Shown: piece by piece, positions 9,021-18,079 of the stretch
Layout: the number at the start of each line of letters is the position of its first letter
Position numbering within the stretch: position 1 is the stretch's first letter
Assembly (NCBI GenBank): GCA_016841205.1
Contig: JAENZP010000017.1
Coordinates: 1 to 64,000 of the forward strand
Direction: 5' to 3'
Source: Desulfoscipio geothermicus
Lineage (GTDB): Bacteria > Bacillota > Desulfotomaculia > Desulfotomaculales > Desulfallaceae
DNA: 64,000 nucleotides
Program-made: the position numbers and the translations under genes
Notes under the pieces: generated by a model
Seen by the model: the letters and a program-made list of their open reading frames with translations, nothing else
What the model was told of the DNA's origin: nothing
The model's database searches: none

Positions 9021-10161
9021 ATGATTTACGAAATGGAAAATGCTCTTTTTAAACTTAGAAAAACCTTAGCCAGTAAATATAAAATAAAATTCCCCAATTT
9101 TGATTTAGCCTACGCTGTATATTGGAAAAGAACCCATCCACAACAGCCACTTAATAAAAATAATTTTCCACTAATGGATGAAGGAAGTCTATTTGCAAAT
9201 TTTGTCTCTACTGTACAAGACTTACCCTATGTAAACCTATTGCCAAATGCAGCTAAAGTGTATAAAAATTTGACCGGTTTTGTTAGTGATTGGTGGCTAA
9301 AACAAGGTAAACAGACCCTTCGTGACCTTGCTTTGATGGAACCAACAGACATAGCCAACAGATTACCGGCATATTGGGCTAAAAATACTTACGAAGCGCT
9401 ATGGGGAGATAAACGGATTGATAGTATGTTTTTCAGTCGTGACAAATGGGTACGTGAGTTATCGCCCAACTACCCGGAGTTTTATGGGTGATATCAGGGC
9501 GAGAAAAGCTTCGTTGGGAGGAAGAAAAACTTATTTGGACGGAGGTCGTAACCCAACACCCGATGGGTGAACTGGCAGATACCGATGCAATAAAGTTTCT
9601 GGCATCCTGTGCATTAATAATGAACAAACTCAAAAGGTCATACTTCAAGCCTGTAAGGGAGTTCCTTTTTACCTTGACCTTGCTGTGGATATTTATTTTG
9701 AGGTGATCAGAGAAAAAAACAGGGACCCCTTCCTGATGATTATGGCAAAACCCCATTAGCGTTATTCACTCGTTTTCTTCGTCATCTTAGCCAAGCAGAA
9801 ATAGAAACTTTAAAAGTACTTTCAGCTCCCCGTTTTTGGGATGTTGATTTATTTAAATTGCTAATTTCCTAATTTCAACCGGTTATTCGTTAACGGCTTT
9901 AGCCTCTTTATGTTGATTTTCATTTATTTATGAAGGAGATATACCCAATACATGGCGCATGCACCAATTAATGGGGGAAAGCTTGCAGGATTACCAAGAC
10001 CAAGATATTAGGAAAAATGTTCATCTGTTTCTATTTAAACATTACCAAAATCAATTAAATGAGCGACATCCCTAAACAATCTGGCTGGGTTATATAAATA
10101 CCAGGGTAAATACGCCGAAGCGTATTCGTTAGTATCCAAAACGAATTTATCCAACCTGTAA
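9021..10161 (+). pseudogene. Decayed large ATPase/TPR protein (several frames)
   Basis: Successive plus-strand frames read as one protein: K-L-R-K-T-L-A-S-K-Y and F-P-N-F-D-L-A-Y-A-V-Y-W, then R-L-P-A-Y-W-A, an internal deletion, T-Y-E-A-L-W and F-S-R-D-K-W-V-R-E-L to a stop at 9491. A second frame continues V-I-S-G-R-E-K-L-R-W-E-E and the next L-R-H-L-S-Q-A-E-I-E-T-L. Near 9960 follow M-H-Q-L-M-G-E-S-L-Q-D-Y-Q, then a TPR-like N-N-L-A-G-L-Y-K-Y-Q-G-K-Y-A-E-A. This matches the layout of STAND-like ATP-binding proteins with TPR tails, but the nucleotide-binding N-terminus is missing and there are at least three frameshifts or stops. It abuts the truncated comM. Confidence 0.75.
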
Positions 10162-10298
10162 ACAAAATAATAAAGCTATTATTAATGTAAATTACGTTTG
10201 TAATTATTTTAAGTACGGATTATTCTCTAATTTGCTATCTTTTTTTCAAATAATATACTTTCGTCTTGAGTTGAGTTTACATGACTATGTTATTTGAG

Positions 10299-10325
10299 TC
10301 CACCAGAAATGGTGGATTTTTATTT
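10299..10325 (+). terminator. Terminator, GAAA loop
   Basis: TCCACCA and TGGTGGA pair around a GAAA tetraloop and are followed by TTTTTATTT on the plus strand. It lies 140 bp after the ATPase/TPR pseudogene and probably ended that gene. Confidence 0.75.
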
Positions 10326-10416
10326 ACAGCAAATTAATATTAAAACAACCACGACAAATATTCCGCCAATTATACTTCGATTAAATCTATCTATGATTAA
10401 ACCGCACTGATTATTT

Positions 10417-10450
10417 CACTTAAACTCTAATAATTATTCGAGTTTAAGTG
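10417..10450 (-). terminator. Hairpin overlapping the stop codon of the 187-aa membrane protein gene
   Basis: CACTTAAACTC pairs perfectly with GAGTTTAAGTG over 11 bp. One arm lies in the last codons and the stop (10434-10436) falls in the loop. The T-run after it is short (AAATAATC), so termination strength is uncertain. Confidence 0.5.
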
Positions 10451-10997
10451 GCCTCTTTAGACGAATCTTTCCATCTTTTTTCTCAATTTTTCTCGCCGGA
10501 GAGGGAACCAGATGATACTTCATAAACCTTTTTTTGTCTTCTCTAACCATATTATCAGCAAAGAATCTGTTAAATAAATATGCCATATAGTAACCATAAG
10601 GAATAAAACAAATAGTTGCAGAATAATATGTCAAAGGATTGTGTTGAACTGCATGATAATCTAAAGCAGGGAATAAAACCATGAATGTAAAAATGGTGGT
10701 CGCCATAGCTATCGAGAATGATTTTAATACTAGATGGGCTCTACCTGTAGATTTAATAAGGAGTGCTGTTAATAATCCATTAGCAATTGAGCCATTAAGC
10801 GATGCTAAAAATCCATAGAGCTGTGAATACCAATAATAGACCTCAGGAGGTTTAAATAAAATCATAGAGATATCTACCCAGGGAGTAGTTGTATTCATAC
10901 CTAAAATTTTAATCAAAAACACGGTAAGGTTAAATATAATTCCTGATACGGCTCCAATTATTATTCCTGCAACATACCAATCTTTCATTTTTGACAT
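10434..10997 (-). CDS. Uncharacterised four-helix membrane protein (187 aa)
   Basis: I do not recognise the family. About four membrane segments are visible (residues about 8-32, 58-82, 92-114 and 124-143), followed by a basic cytoplasmic tail of about 40 residues rich in Lys/Arg (V-P-S-P-A-R-K-I-E-K-K-D-G-K). The ATG at 10997 has only a weak upstream site (AGGTGCTATGTC). It stands alone among pseudogenes, in a gap between two pieces of TPR-type debris, and is intact. There is no signal peptide and no enzyme motif. Confidence 0.7.
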   Translation of the reverse strand: MSKMKDWYVAGIIIGAVSGIIFNLTVFLIKILGMNTTTPWVDISMILFKPPEVYYWYSQLYGFLASLNGSIANGLLTALLIKSTGRAHLVLKSFSIAMATTIFTFMVLFPALDYHAVQHNPLTYYSATICFIPYGYYMAYLFNRFFADNMVREDKKRFMKYHLVPSPARKIEKKDGKIRLKRPLKLE

Positions 10998-11166
10998 AGC
11001 ACCTACTTTATCATAATAGTTCTAACCCTAGTATGGGTTACTCTACTTATACATATATTTATTATTTTCCGGAAAAACCGGGAAAATTCATTTAGAATAA
11101 TTGTATTGGCACGTTGCAAGTTGAGGTTTATGGTGGTTCATGCAGGGGTAGCCCTTTTAGGTAAAC

Positions 11167-11286
11167 AAAAAAGCCCTGAGTATCAAGGCTATTAAACTAA
11201 GCAGTGCCGCGGAAGCGGAACCACTATACAAGCGGGCTTTGGAGATCAGTGAAAGAGCCTTGGTAAAAAAAACTCAAGAACATTGA
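11167..11286 (+). pseudogene. TPR-repeat gene fragment
   Basis: A short frame reads A-E-A-E-P-L-Y-K-R-A-L-E-I-S-E-R-A-L before a TGA at 11284-11286. This is the hallmark of a kinesin-light-chain-type TPR unit, without a start. It may be another piece of the ATPase/TPR gene at 9.0-10.2 kb. Confidence 0.6.
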
Positions 11287-11873
11287 TAATTTTAGAGAAT
11301 TACATTTCCTTACTTATAAAGATAGTGAAAAAAGATAGAGCAGACCTTATTTAACAAAGAGTTAATAAAAACCGATAAGTATGTATGGCTGCAAACCTTA
11401 TTTAGCTTTTGTAGTATTACAGGAAATTAAGGGTAATGTAATTTTAGTCTTTTTTATTGGATAGGAATTAGGCCCTTATGCCTAACTTGGTACCGAGGAT
11501 CAGAGCAATTAAGATAAGCTGTTCCCCGATCGGACACAGTATCCAAATTACTATCTTTATCAACGGGTACATGGTACCCAAATTGGTAGGAAGTTCGCCA
11601 ATTATTTAAAAATAAAAAAATTCAGTACAGGTGTTATTTAAAATACAAATAATGGATTGGAAAATACCTAAATCGGTAATCTGTACAACTACCATTGTTA
11701 TGAAATGCATCTGGAATATGGGCCGACGAATTCAAACCCGGGCAGCCCACTTGACACATCCACCTCTACCCGTACGATATAACCTTCAAGACCATTTAAG
11801 GCCAAACTTCTGACAATGGTTAACATGTTTAGATACCTCCGCCGTTTTTTTCGCCAAAACTATTGACAATCCC

Positions 11874-11899
11874 TGCTAATTGATTTGAGGAATAAGTTC
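11874..11899 (+). repeat. Direct repeat copy 1 (26 bp, 25/26 identical to copy at 22189)
   Basis: TGCTAATTGATTTGAGGAAT followed by AAGTTC. The copy at 22189-22214 differs at one base (A for T at position 20). Both are in the same orientation and lie outside genes. The pair brackets the P47-like operon and ilvD. Confidence 0.6.
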
Positions 11900-11913
11900 A
11901 TTCGGTTAGGGTT

Positions 11914-11963
11914 AAGTAAAAAAAGCTGTTGCACCACGAACTATTAATTCGTTGTACAACAGC
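11914..11963 (-). terminator. Strong terminator downstream of the P47-like operon and secreted protein
   Basis: GCTGTTGCACCACGAA pairs with TTCGTTGTACAACAGC (14 of 16 pairs) around a 7-nt loop. On the minus strand it is followed by TTTTTTTAC. It lies about 160 bp past the stop of the 12125-13027 gene and is the likely end of that transcript. Confidence 0.8.
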
Positions 11964-12124
11964 CCCTATTGGATTTTTCTAAATAATCCACTATTAGCCT
12001 TGAATATATGGTAAGTTATGGTAGATATATGGGGTGATGTCCTGGACGACTTCCATTGATCTACTTTGGAAAACCAAGAACAGGCTGACTTGTGCTAACA
12101 GTCTGTCCTTTTCTTACTTGTTTT

Positions 12125-13027
12125 TTACTTTACGTTTTTACTTATTATTCTTATATAGTCGGTACCTGTAAAGCTAATCCCATCTAAAGTTTCTCCAGTA
12201 AGCGTTGCTTCCTCATCGCCAACAGCCAGACCCAGGGTCTCGGTATCAAAATGTAATACGAGATCCAGAATTCCATCACAATTCACATCTTCCGGTTCCC
12301 CCCATTTGACAGGTGAAGCTTCAGATTTGGTGAATTTCACGGTTTCGGGGTTGATTTGGCAAACATCAAACTCTGTACTGCCCAGGATAGCAACAGGAAC
12401 CACACCCTTGCTCTTTAGATTGATGCTATTCGGGTCGCCACCGGGCTTGATGTCTATATTAACAGTCTTAGCAACAGAAGTAAGTCTAATGTTATCAACG
12501 CTATAATCAGCATTGCCACTTACATTGTTGACACGCAATTGACAAAGTTCAATACCATCAACACCTAATGCAGTACTTGTTAGAGTGGAATAAGACGAAG
12601 ACGTTGGGGTCAGTACAATATGTTTGGCCGTTGCCCCATCATAAGGAAAAGGGAATGCCCAAACATGTATGCAATAAGATCCGTTATTGTTAAATAAATT
12701 ATTGTAATCAAGCGAATTAAAGTAGAAATTTCCTCCGTCCACAGATCCAATGCATACCTCTGCGCCATATACATTAAGCGCTGAGTCCTTTAAAACGTGG
12801 TTGCCAGCTACATCACCAATTTCTGGCAAGTCTCCAAAGCCTATATAATTGATATAGAAGCCATCCTGCTGGTGTTGTTCAAAGGTACCCGTAGGTAGTG
12901 AATCAAAATCAAGATTGACGGATCCTGTTACTGCCAATGCCGGAAGAACATTACCACCTATCAATGATAGAGATATAGCAAAACAAAGAGCAATTATAAA
13001 TATCAGGTTTTTACAATATTTTCTCAT
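12125..13027 (-). CDS. Secreted two-domain protein of unknown function (300 aa)
   Basis: Residues 1-32 are a signal peptide (hydrophobic core F-I-I-A-L-C-F-A-I-S-L, cleavage near A-L-A). Residues about 38-185 resemble a beta-sandwich found in secreted bacterial proteins (L-D-F-D-S-L-P-T-G, C-I-G-S-V-D-G-G, Y-S-V-D-N-I-R-L) but I cannot name it. Residues about 190-297 are a recognisable tail seen on many secreted proteins: V-N-I-D-I-K-P-G-G-D-P-N-S-I-N, then V-P-V-A-I-L-G-S and an Asp-rich D-V-N-C-D-G-I-L-D-L-V that may bind calcium. It follows the last P47-like gene on the same strand after 201 bp, with its own GAAAGGGG site and a distal SD, so it may be co-transcribed or separately controlled. 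No anchor or sortase signal is visible. Confidence 0.75.
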   Translation of the reverse strand: MRKYCKNLIFIIALCFAISLSLIGGNVLPALAVTGSVNLDFDSLPTGTFEQHQQDGFYINYIGFGDLPEIGDVAGNHVLKDSALNVYGAEVCIGSVDGGNFYFNSLDYNNLFNNNGSYCIHVWAFPFPYDGATAKHIVLTPTSSSYSTLTSTALGVDGIELCQLRVNNVSGNADYSVDNIRLTSVAKTVNIDIKPGGDPNSINLKSKGVVPVAILGSTEFDVCQINPETVKFTKSEASPVKWGEPEDVNCDGILDLVLHFDTETLGLAVGDEEATLTGETLDGISFTGTDYIRIISKNVK

Positions 13028-13100
13028 TTTCTTACCCCTTTCTCAAAATAATTGTTTTTCAGATAACTAAGTAGATATTCCTTTAGCTTTAGCGTATAGT

Positions 13101-13109
13101 ATCACCTCC
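13101..13109 (-). promoter_or_regulatory. Distal Shine-Dalgarno (GGAGGTGAT) upstream of the secreted protein
   Basis: A perfect 9-nt complement of the 16S 3' end lies 73 nt before the ATG at 13027, which has its own GAAAGGGG site. No start codon sits 5-12 nt downstream of it. Candidate STAB-SD-like stabiliser. Confidence 0.4.
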
Positions 13110-13228
13110 AAATATTAAAATAAAAAAATACTTACCATAAAAACTAACTCATTCTGGGCAAAATCAGTTGCATGATACTTACAGCAGCATCAGGATAGCT
13201 TTTTCGTTATAGTTTCTCATTCGTTAAC

Positions 13229-14872
13229 TCACTTATTTAAAAATTTACCGTAAAACACAATACCACCATTGAATGCCCCACCGGTAGTTTTAAAAGAAGA
13301 CTGATCCTCCCATTTCAGGCAATCAAAACAAGCTTCTGCCACATTATTAATGGCGGGAGCTTTGTCATATTCCTTCTCTGCTAACCAGAGCGCAACAGTG
13401 GTTATTTGTCCAACCGGAATGGTAACCATTTTTTCTATTATTTTCATAATTATTGTCCACTTATTTGAAACAATCAGGTTTTTAAACTTTTGCAAATATC
13501 CTACATCACCGGCATGGACAACGAGATCCCCCCCTTGCTGGGCAGCTTCCCGTTCGGCGTTTTGTACAGCCTCTTCACCAGCCTCTTCCACAAAGCCTTC
13601 AAGAACTGCCTCATCAAATTGGGCAGCATATCCGTTTCCGACAGCTTCCATACCTTCCTCAACGGCTTGTGTAGACGATGAGGCAGCCGACACCACAGCC
13701 CCTCCAATCACCGCCATTAGCACCTGTATAGCCGCACTTAGGGCTATCTGGAAAATCTGAACATCCAGGTCAGGTATTACAGTTATATTGCTGCTGTTTT
13801 TGAAGTTGTCCGTATTTGGTACCATAACTAGACCGCCATCTTCACGCAGGATGAAATCAAAGGTAAGGAATTGCTGAACATTATACGCTACCGTTATCTC
13901 CCCAGGGCCTGCCCAACCGGGGTATGGGAAGTTGACATTGGACATGGAAATATGAAGGGTTGTCCCATCCAATGCCATTTGGAGGTTTCCTTTAGGAATA
14001 GTAGCAATTACATTATTTGAATTGTTTTGGTCATCATCGTAGGAAATAGCCAGCTTAAGCTCATTAATATTGTAAATTACAGTTCCGGTGCTTGCATCAA
14101 CAGCAAAATCATCAAGCTTTGATTGGGGGACAAGCGCATTGAGCGAAGGCTTCAAATACTCATTAATAACAAGACCCGGTCCTACAAACAAAGCTCCATC
14201 GCTTCCCGCCGGAGCTCCGTCTAGAATTCCTCTGTCAACAACTATCTGTTTGTTGCTTGCCTGACGCCCCTGGGTCATGGCAAGCAGTGCAAAAATCCCG
14301 ATATTTGGGTTATTGGAGCCCAGGGACTCGCAAGCAAAAACCGCGCTTGTAGGAATATCCCAGTCGTTACCACTTTTCAACAGAATACCCCCGAAAACAT
14401 CTCCTAAAGCATTTATCTGCGATACAACAAGGTTGTTCATTATCTCGATAAGTCTATAGTATGCTGTGCCGGTGACAGTATCGCATTTTTGTGAAATTAT
14501 CTTTGGAGAACTTTTTCCGCTGTCGCAGGGAACAAGAACATTCAGTTCTGAGGAAGCTTCCCCCTCCTGATTGGAGGGTTTAAGCAATAAACCAAATTGT
14601 ACGCACCACTCTGAACCACTTATGTCTATAGACTCATTTCCCGGTATGGTTAAAGTTCCTTTTTCTACGACACATTTCAACCACAAAAGGTTGCTGGGAG
14701 AGCCTGCAACAAGGCTCCAACTTCCCCAGTCCCCATTTGCGGCGTAACCGGATCCGCCGTTGGTGCCTCCTGTAAAGGTTGATGGAATTCTGCCGCTGGA
14801 TATCAAAATTTGATTTATTCTGCTAAAGGTAGTGGCATAAACAAGATCCCACCCCATGGTTGTTAAACTCAA
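13229..14872 (-). CDS. P47/OrfX-like TULIP-family protein, fourth gene of operon (547 aa)
   Basis: The N-terminus reads M-G-W-D-L-V-Y-A-T-T-F-S-R-I-N, the signature of clostridial P47/OrfX2/OrfX3 proteins (G-W-D-I-V-Y). It is followed at about residues 48-60 by G-D-W-G-S-W-S-L-V-A-G-S, the second conserved block. The long beta-rich middle fits an elongated TULIP fold. Residues 373-397 are hydrophobic, 403-445 are Glu/Ala-rich, and 472-497 are hydrophobic again. The C-terminus ends with S-S-F-K-T-T-G-G-A-F, a motif echoed in the paralogues. There is no signal peptide. The TTG start at 14872 follows GGAGTG at 9 nt. In BoNT clusters such proteins are non-toxic partners, and TULIP folds bind lipids. 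Function here is unknown. The hydrophobic pair suggests membrane contact. Confidence 0.75.
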   Translation of the reverse strand: MSLTTMGWDLVYATTFSRINQILISSGRIPSTFTGGTNGGSGYAANGDWGSWSLVAGSPSNLLWLKCVVEKGTLTIPGNESIDISGSEWCVQFGLLLKPSNQEGEASSELNVLVPCDSGKSSPKIISQKCDTVTGTAYYRLIEIMNNLVVSQINALGDVFGGILLKSGNDWDIPTSAVFACESLGSNNPNIGIFALLAMTQGRQASNKQIVVDRGILDGAPAGSDGALFVGPGLVINEYLKPSLNALVPQSKLDDFAVDASTGTVIYNINELKLAISYDDDQNNSNNVIATIPKGNLQMALDGTTLHISMSNVNFPYPGWAGPGEITVAYNVQQFLTFDFILREDGGLVMVPNTDNFKNSSNITVIPDLDVQIFQIALSAAIQVLMAVIGGAVVSAASSSTQAVEEGMEAVGNGYAAQFDEAVLEGFVEEAGEEAVQNAEREAAQQGGDLVVHAGDVGYLQKFKNLIVSNKWTIIMKIIEKMVTIPVGQITTVALWLAEKEYDKAPAINNVAEACFDCLKWEDQSSFKTTGGAFNGGIVFYGKFLNK

Positions 14873-14904
14873 TGTAATTCACTCCATATTATGTGTATTT
14901 TGAA

Positions 14905-16296
14905 CTACTGGCTCTCAAAGCCCAAGCTGCCGCCAAATCTAATTGCCCCGTTCAAGTCCACACTTTGTATTGTAAAATCCTGACTATCTGTCCATACAAT
15001 GGGCGCGTATATATTTTCCTGTAAAAGATCAATAGATGGAGAATCATTATTTATTATTAAACCGATTATTTGGGGAGAAACCGCAATAAGGCCGACTAGT
15101 AAAGCCCCAATAATGCCTATTATTGGCGCCGCCGCACCATCCGTTGCAACAACAAGAACGGCTGCAATTATTGCGACAATTACAGATAAGATGGCATCGG
15201 TTATTTCAACCCATTCCTCGATATAATGTCCATGAAAGGTCTCGGTGTCACCAATTTGCTGGTAAAGCATGGTGGTCTGTCCGCTTTTGTTCATGCCCTT
15301 TACAATAGTATACCTGTTGGTGGTTCTGCACCAAGCCTGCACTCCGTCTTGTATTTGGGTAAGGGTATATGCCTCAACGGTAATCTGAGGTCCCTCTACG
15401 GTAAAGGTAAATTCCTGAAGCATTGGCGTATACCAGTTTCCCTGATGTTCCACCTGAGGTAAGTCTACGGATTGATTGGGCTTTAGCTGAATCATGTTAT
15501 CTGAGATATTTACCTGCTCAGGCTTGAGATTATTCCATAATGCATGCAAATTGGGAAAAACCATTTTATCCAAAAGTAAGTAACGGGAGATACAAAAGGC
15601 CCCCTCCTCACCGCTTTGAACAATACGCTTATCAAGAACCTGCTGCAGGCTCCCGCCGGGTTCACCCATAGTAAGAGCCAGCACTCCAAGAAAGGCATCT
15701 TCGTCATTATCTCCGTCAACATAGGCATAGGAAACCTCAGTAGGCTTCAAAAATGCCCATGCTCCCTGGTCAGCCTCATCATTTATGTCTACAATAGAAA
15801 AAATATGCTTGAAATCATCAAGATTGTTCTCACACCAACCCATAATGGCTCCCTGTATGACATAAACGGCGGACGCGGGAACTACCGGATTTTGGTGAAA
15901 ATCCGCACTATAAAGCTCCACTACAGGAATATCGGGCGTCGTGCTAACAGGATTAATTTTCAAAGACTTTTGCTTGTCACCGGTACTAAAAAAATTCAAC
16001 CGCACCGTGACGATTATAGAAGCACCCTTGCAGCTATAGGAAATATAGCCTGTACCAGCCTTGTACTGACCTGTAATATTGAGGATAGGGATTTTTACGT
16101 TTACTCCCCCACCGTCGCCACCACGTACAATGCTCCAATCATCAAAATCACCCTGGCAATAGACCATTGCATCACTCTGGTCTATTGTTTTAAAATTTTT
16201 TGGAGAAACCCCTCTGCTTTTAATCGCTTTGTTGACATTTTCAATTCTTACAGCAAAGGCGGTATCCCAGCCAAAGGTTGATATTTCGCCTTCCAT
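14905..16296 (-). CDS. P47/OrfX-like TULIP-family protein, third gene of operon (463 aa)
   Basis: I use the ATG at 16296 because AGGAGGG lies 7 nt upstream and the family signature follows at once (T-F-G-W-D-T-A-F-A-V-R-I-E-N-V-N). The frame is open 30 codons further, but that stretch lies inside the preceding gene and is Cys-rich. The second block is G-D-F-D-D-W-S-I-V-R-G-G. Residues 368-415 form one long Ala/Ile/Val/Gly-rich membrane-like stretch (I-V-A-I-I-A-A-V-L-V-V then I-I-G-I-I-G-A-L-L-V-G-L-I). The C-terminus is D-L-N-G-A-I-R-F-G-G-S. There is no signal peptide. It starts 11 bp after the previous gene and 32 bp separate it from the next, a tight operon. The hydrophobic stretch is longer than in its paralogues. 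Precise biochemical role unknown. Confidence 0.75.
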   Translation of the reverse strand: MEGEISTFGWDTAFAVRIENVNKAIKSRGVSPKNFKTIDQSDAMVYCQGDFDDWSIVRGGDGGGVNVKIPILNITGQYKAGTGYISYSCKGASIIVTVRLNFFSTGDKQKSLKINPVSTTPDIPVVELYSADFHQNPVVPASAVYVIQGAIMGWCENNLDDFKHIFSIVDINDEADQGAWAFLKPTEVSYAYVDGDNDEDAFLGVLALTMGEPGGSLQQVLDKRIVQSGEEGAFCISRYLLLDKMVFPNLHALWNNLKPEQVNISDNMIQLKPNQSVDLPQVEHQGNWYTPMLQEFTFTVEGPQITVEAYTLTQIQDGVQAWCRTTNRYTIVKGMNKSGQTTMLYQQIGDTETFHGHYIEEWVEITDAILSVIVAIIAAVLVVATDGAAAPIIGIIGALLVGLIAVSPQIIGLIINNDSPSIDLLQENIYAPIVWTDSQDFTIQSVDLNGAIRFGGSLGFESQ

Positions 16297-16307
16297 AATA
16301 AACCCTC

Positions 16308-17999
16308 CTATTTCGCATTTCCCGACAGCATAAAAGCAGACGCAAAGGTTCCGCCGGTTACTTGCCAGGATTCCACATAGGGCCATTGGACAGCGCCGGT
16401 AAAGTTGGTAGCGAAATCATCGATTGTAGGTACATTGCCGGTAGTAATTTCCCCACTGTAGATTGCAGTCATAATTTGAGGTAAAAGTCCAATGGGAATT
16501 CCCAACATGCCCCCGAGAACGCCTCCCCATATTTTAAATTTATTAGAGAATAACCCGGATTTGGAGGCCACGCTTTCACCATCTGTGGCAATAGATTCTG
16601 TAGCTTCGGTAATTGAACTTGAGGTAGCAGCCTCGATTTCTTCTTCAGTCATGGAGCTTATCCCGCTTTCTATGCTTTCCTCTGATGCCTCGACAACACC
16701 CTCGGTAGCTGAAGAGGTACTGGAGGATACCACATCTCCAAGAGCTTCTCCAATAAATCCGCCTAAAAAGCCCAAAGCTACCCCAATTACAATGCTTTCA
16801 ATAATCATGGCAATCTGGAAATCCTTATTTGCAGTTACATCTGCACGAATGCTGTTGGTACCCAGCCCATCGCCAGGTGTAAAATAATACTTTCCGTCTT
16901 GTAATTTTGTCACCCCAAAGGTAAAATACTGGTCCGCCGTTATCTTTACATCGCAAGTACCGTCAGGCGTTGTAAAGGACGCCTGGCTTACTGATAGGTG
17001 GAATTCACTCCCGTCCAGAGTAAGCTGAAAATTACCGGGATCAATGGTTGGACAAACGGTTTCCTTGCTGTCCTTATCAAACTGGAAATCTCCCCAGTTA
17101 AGAGTGTTTTTATTAGTTACGGTAACACCATTATTGACGATTTCAAAATCGTTTATGGAAGAATTTTTAACACACAAAGGCGCCGATGCCATTACAATAT
17201 TCTTCATTGCCAGAGTGGAGGCAATAGCAAAGACAGAATTTGTAGGTACTTCGGTCTTTTTGAAAAAGTCAAACATTCTGAGATCAAAATTTTGCTGCGG
17301 TAATTCTTCCCCCGAATCTAACTTTCTGGTAAGACTTAAAATTCCAAAATAAGCATCTTTACCTGCAAAGGCCATGGCATATAAGGATTCTTGCGGCTTA
17401 AGCCACTGCTTGTCCGCTTCTATGGCTTCTTCCTCCAGCAATACGGACGAAAAGACGGCATCAAAAGCAGCGATATTTTTTTGAAAATAGTCGTTAAAAG
17501 CAGCTTCAGCAGCATAAACAATGTACCCTTTTACATTTTGAAAGTTAACGTTCTGAACCTTTGGTTGCTGAAAAGGATCTTCAGAGCTTCCATTGGCCTG
17601 AAATATCTTGGCCTTCCCTGTCCCCGATTTTGCACTGGCATCCACTATTGGGGTGCTGCTTTCGTTTTTTGTCAATGTAATTTCAACTTCTACATATCCT
17701 CCATCCAAAGCAATCGGAGCCGTCCCGGGAACATTTAAAGTCCCTTTTGTAACGGGGCAATTAATATAAATGCCTGTCCCCTCTCCCCCAATTACAATCC
17801 AGTCTCCCCATGTACCGCTTACGGAAGCCCCACCTTGGGAGTCCGTACCCTCAAAGGATGGCGGTGTTGTTTTCTGCGCTACAATAGACTTGTTAAGAGC
17901 ATCCAATGTTAAGGAAAAAACTGTGTCCCAACCCATTAAATCAATGTTTCCCGTTTCATTTGCATTTGCGATTTCACTTATTGCTGTAGTATTACCCAT
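16308..17999 (-). CDS. P47/OrfX-like TULIP-family protein, second gene of operon (563 aa)
   Basis: The chosen ATG at 17999 follows AAAAAAGGAGGAAA. An ATG 13 codons upstream would include that site in the coding sequence. Signature L-M-G-W-D-T-V-F-S-L-T-L-D-A-L-N at about residue 22, second block G-T-W-G-D-W-I-V-I-G-G-E-G at about 62. The middle is beta-rich. Residues 394-420 are hydrophobic and Gly-rich (V-A-L-G-F-L-G-G-F-I-G), 425-480 a Ser/Thr/Glu-rich linker, 491-512 hydrophobic (G-G-V-L-G-G-M-L-G-I-P-I-G-L-L). Two membrane-like helices around an acidic linker recall a membrane-inserting hairpin. The C-terminus is W-Q-V-T-G-G-T-F-A-S-A-F. It is the longest paralogue and aligns best with the 547-residue one in layout. 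Confidence 0.75.
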   Translation of the reverse strand: MGNTTAISEIANANETGNIDLMGWDTVFSLTLDALNKSIVAQKTTPPSFEGTDSQGGASVSGTWGDWIVIGGEGTGIYINCPVTKGTLNVPGTAPIALDGGYVEVEITLTKNESSTPIVDASAKSGTGKAKIFQANGSSEDPFQQPKVQNVNFQNVKGYIVYAAEAAFNDYFQKNIAAFDAVFSSVLLEEEAIEADKQWLKPQESLYAMAFAGKDAYFGILSLTRKLDSGEELPQQNFDLRMFDFFKKTEVPTNSVFAIASTLAMKNIVMASAPLCVKNSSINDFEIVNNGVTVTNKNTLNWGDFQFDKDSKETVCPTIDPGNFQLTLDGSEFHLSVSQASFTTPDGTCDVKITADQYFTFGVTKLQDGKYYFTPGDGLGTNSIRADVTANKDFQIAMIIESIVIGVALGFLGGFIGEALGDVVSSSTSSATEGVVEASEESIESGISSMTEEEIEAATSSSITEATESIATDGESVASKSGLFSNKFKIWGGVLGGMLGIPIGLLPQIMTAIYSGEITTGNVPTIDDFATNFTGAVQWPYVESWQVTGGTFASAFMLSGNAK

Positions 18000-18079
18000 C
18001 TTGAATTTCCTCCTTTTTTGGGCTTTTATTTTTACCATATAGTTTATTAGCTTAATAGTTTATTAGCTTAATATAATTA

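Larger units (their letters stand above)
11287..12124. other. Gene-free stretch with terminator and repeat copy
   Basis: AT-rich debris. Holds one copy of the 26-bp direct repeat (11874-11899), a strong minus-strand terminator (11914-11963) and a weaker hairpin at about 12068-12096. No convincing frame on either strand. Confidence 0.5.

Noticed and set aside
13350-13760. 136-codon plus-strand frame rich in Ser/Ala/Thr
   Set aside because: It is the antisense shadow of the Glu/Ala-rich linker of the fourth P47-like protein.
15616-16281. 221-codon plus-strand frame antisense to the third P47-like gene
   Set aside because: It has no ribosome site, and the opposite strand carries the family motifs.
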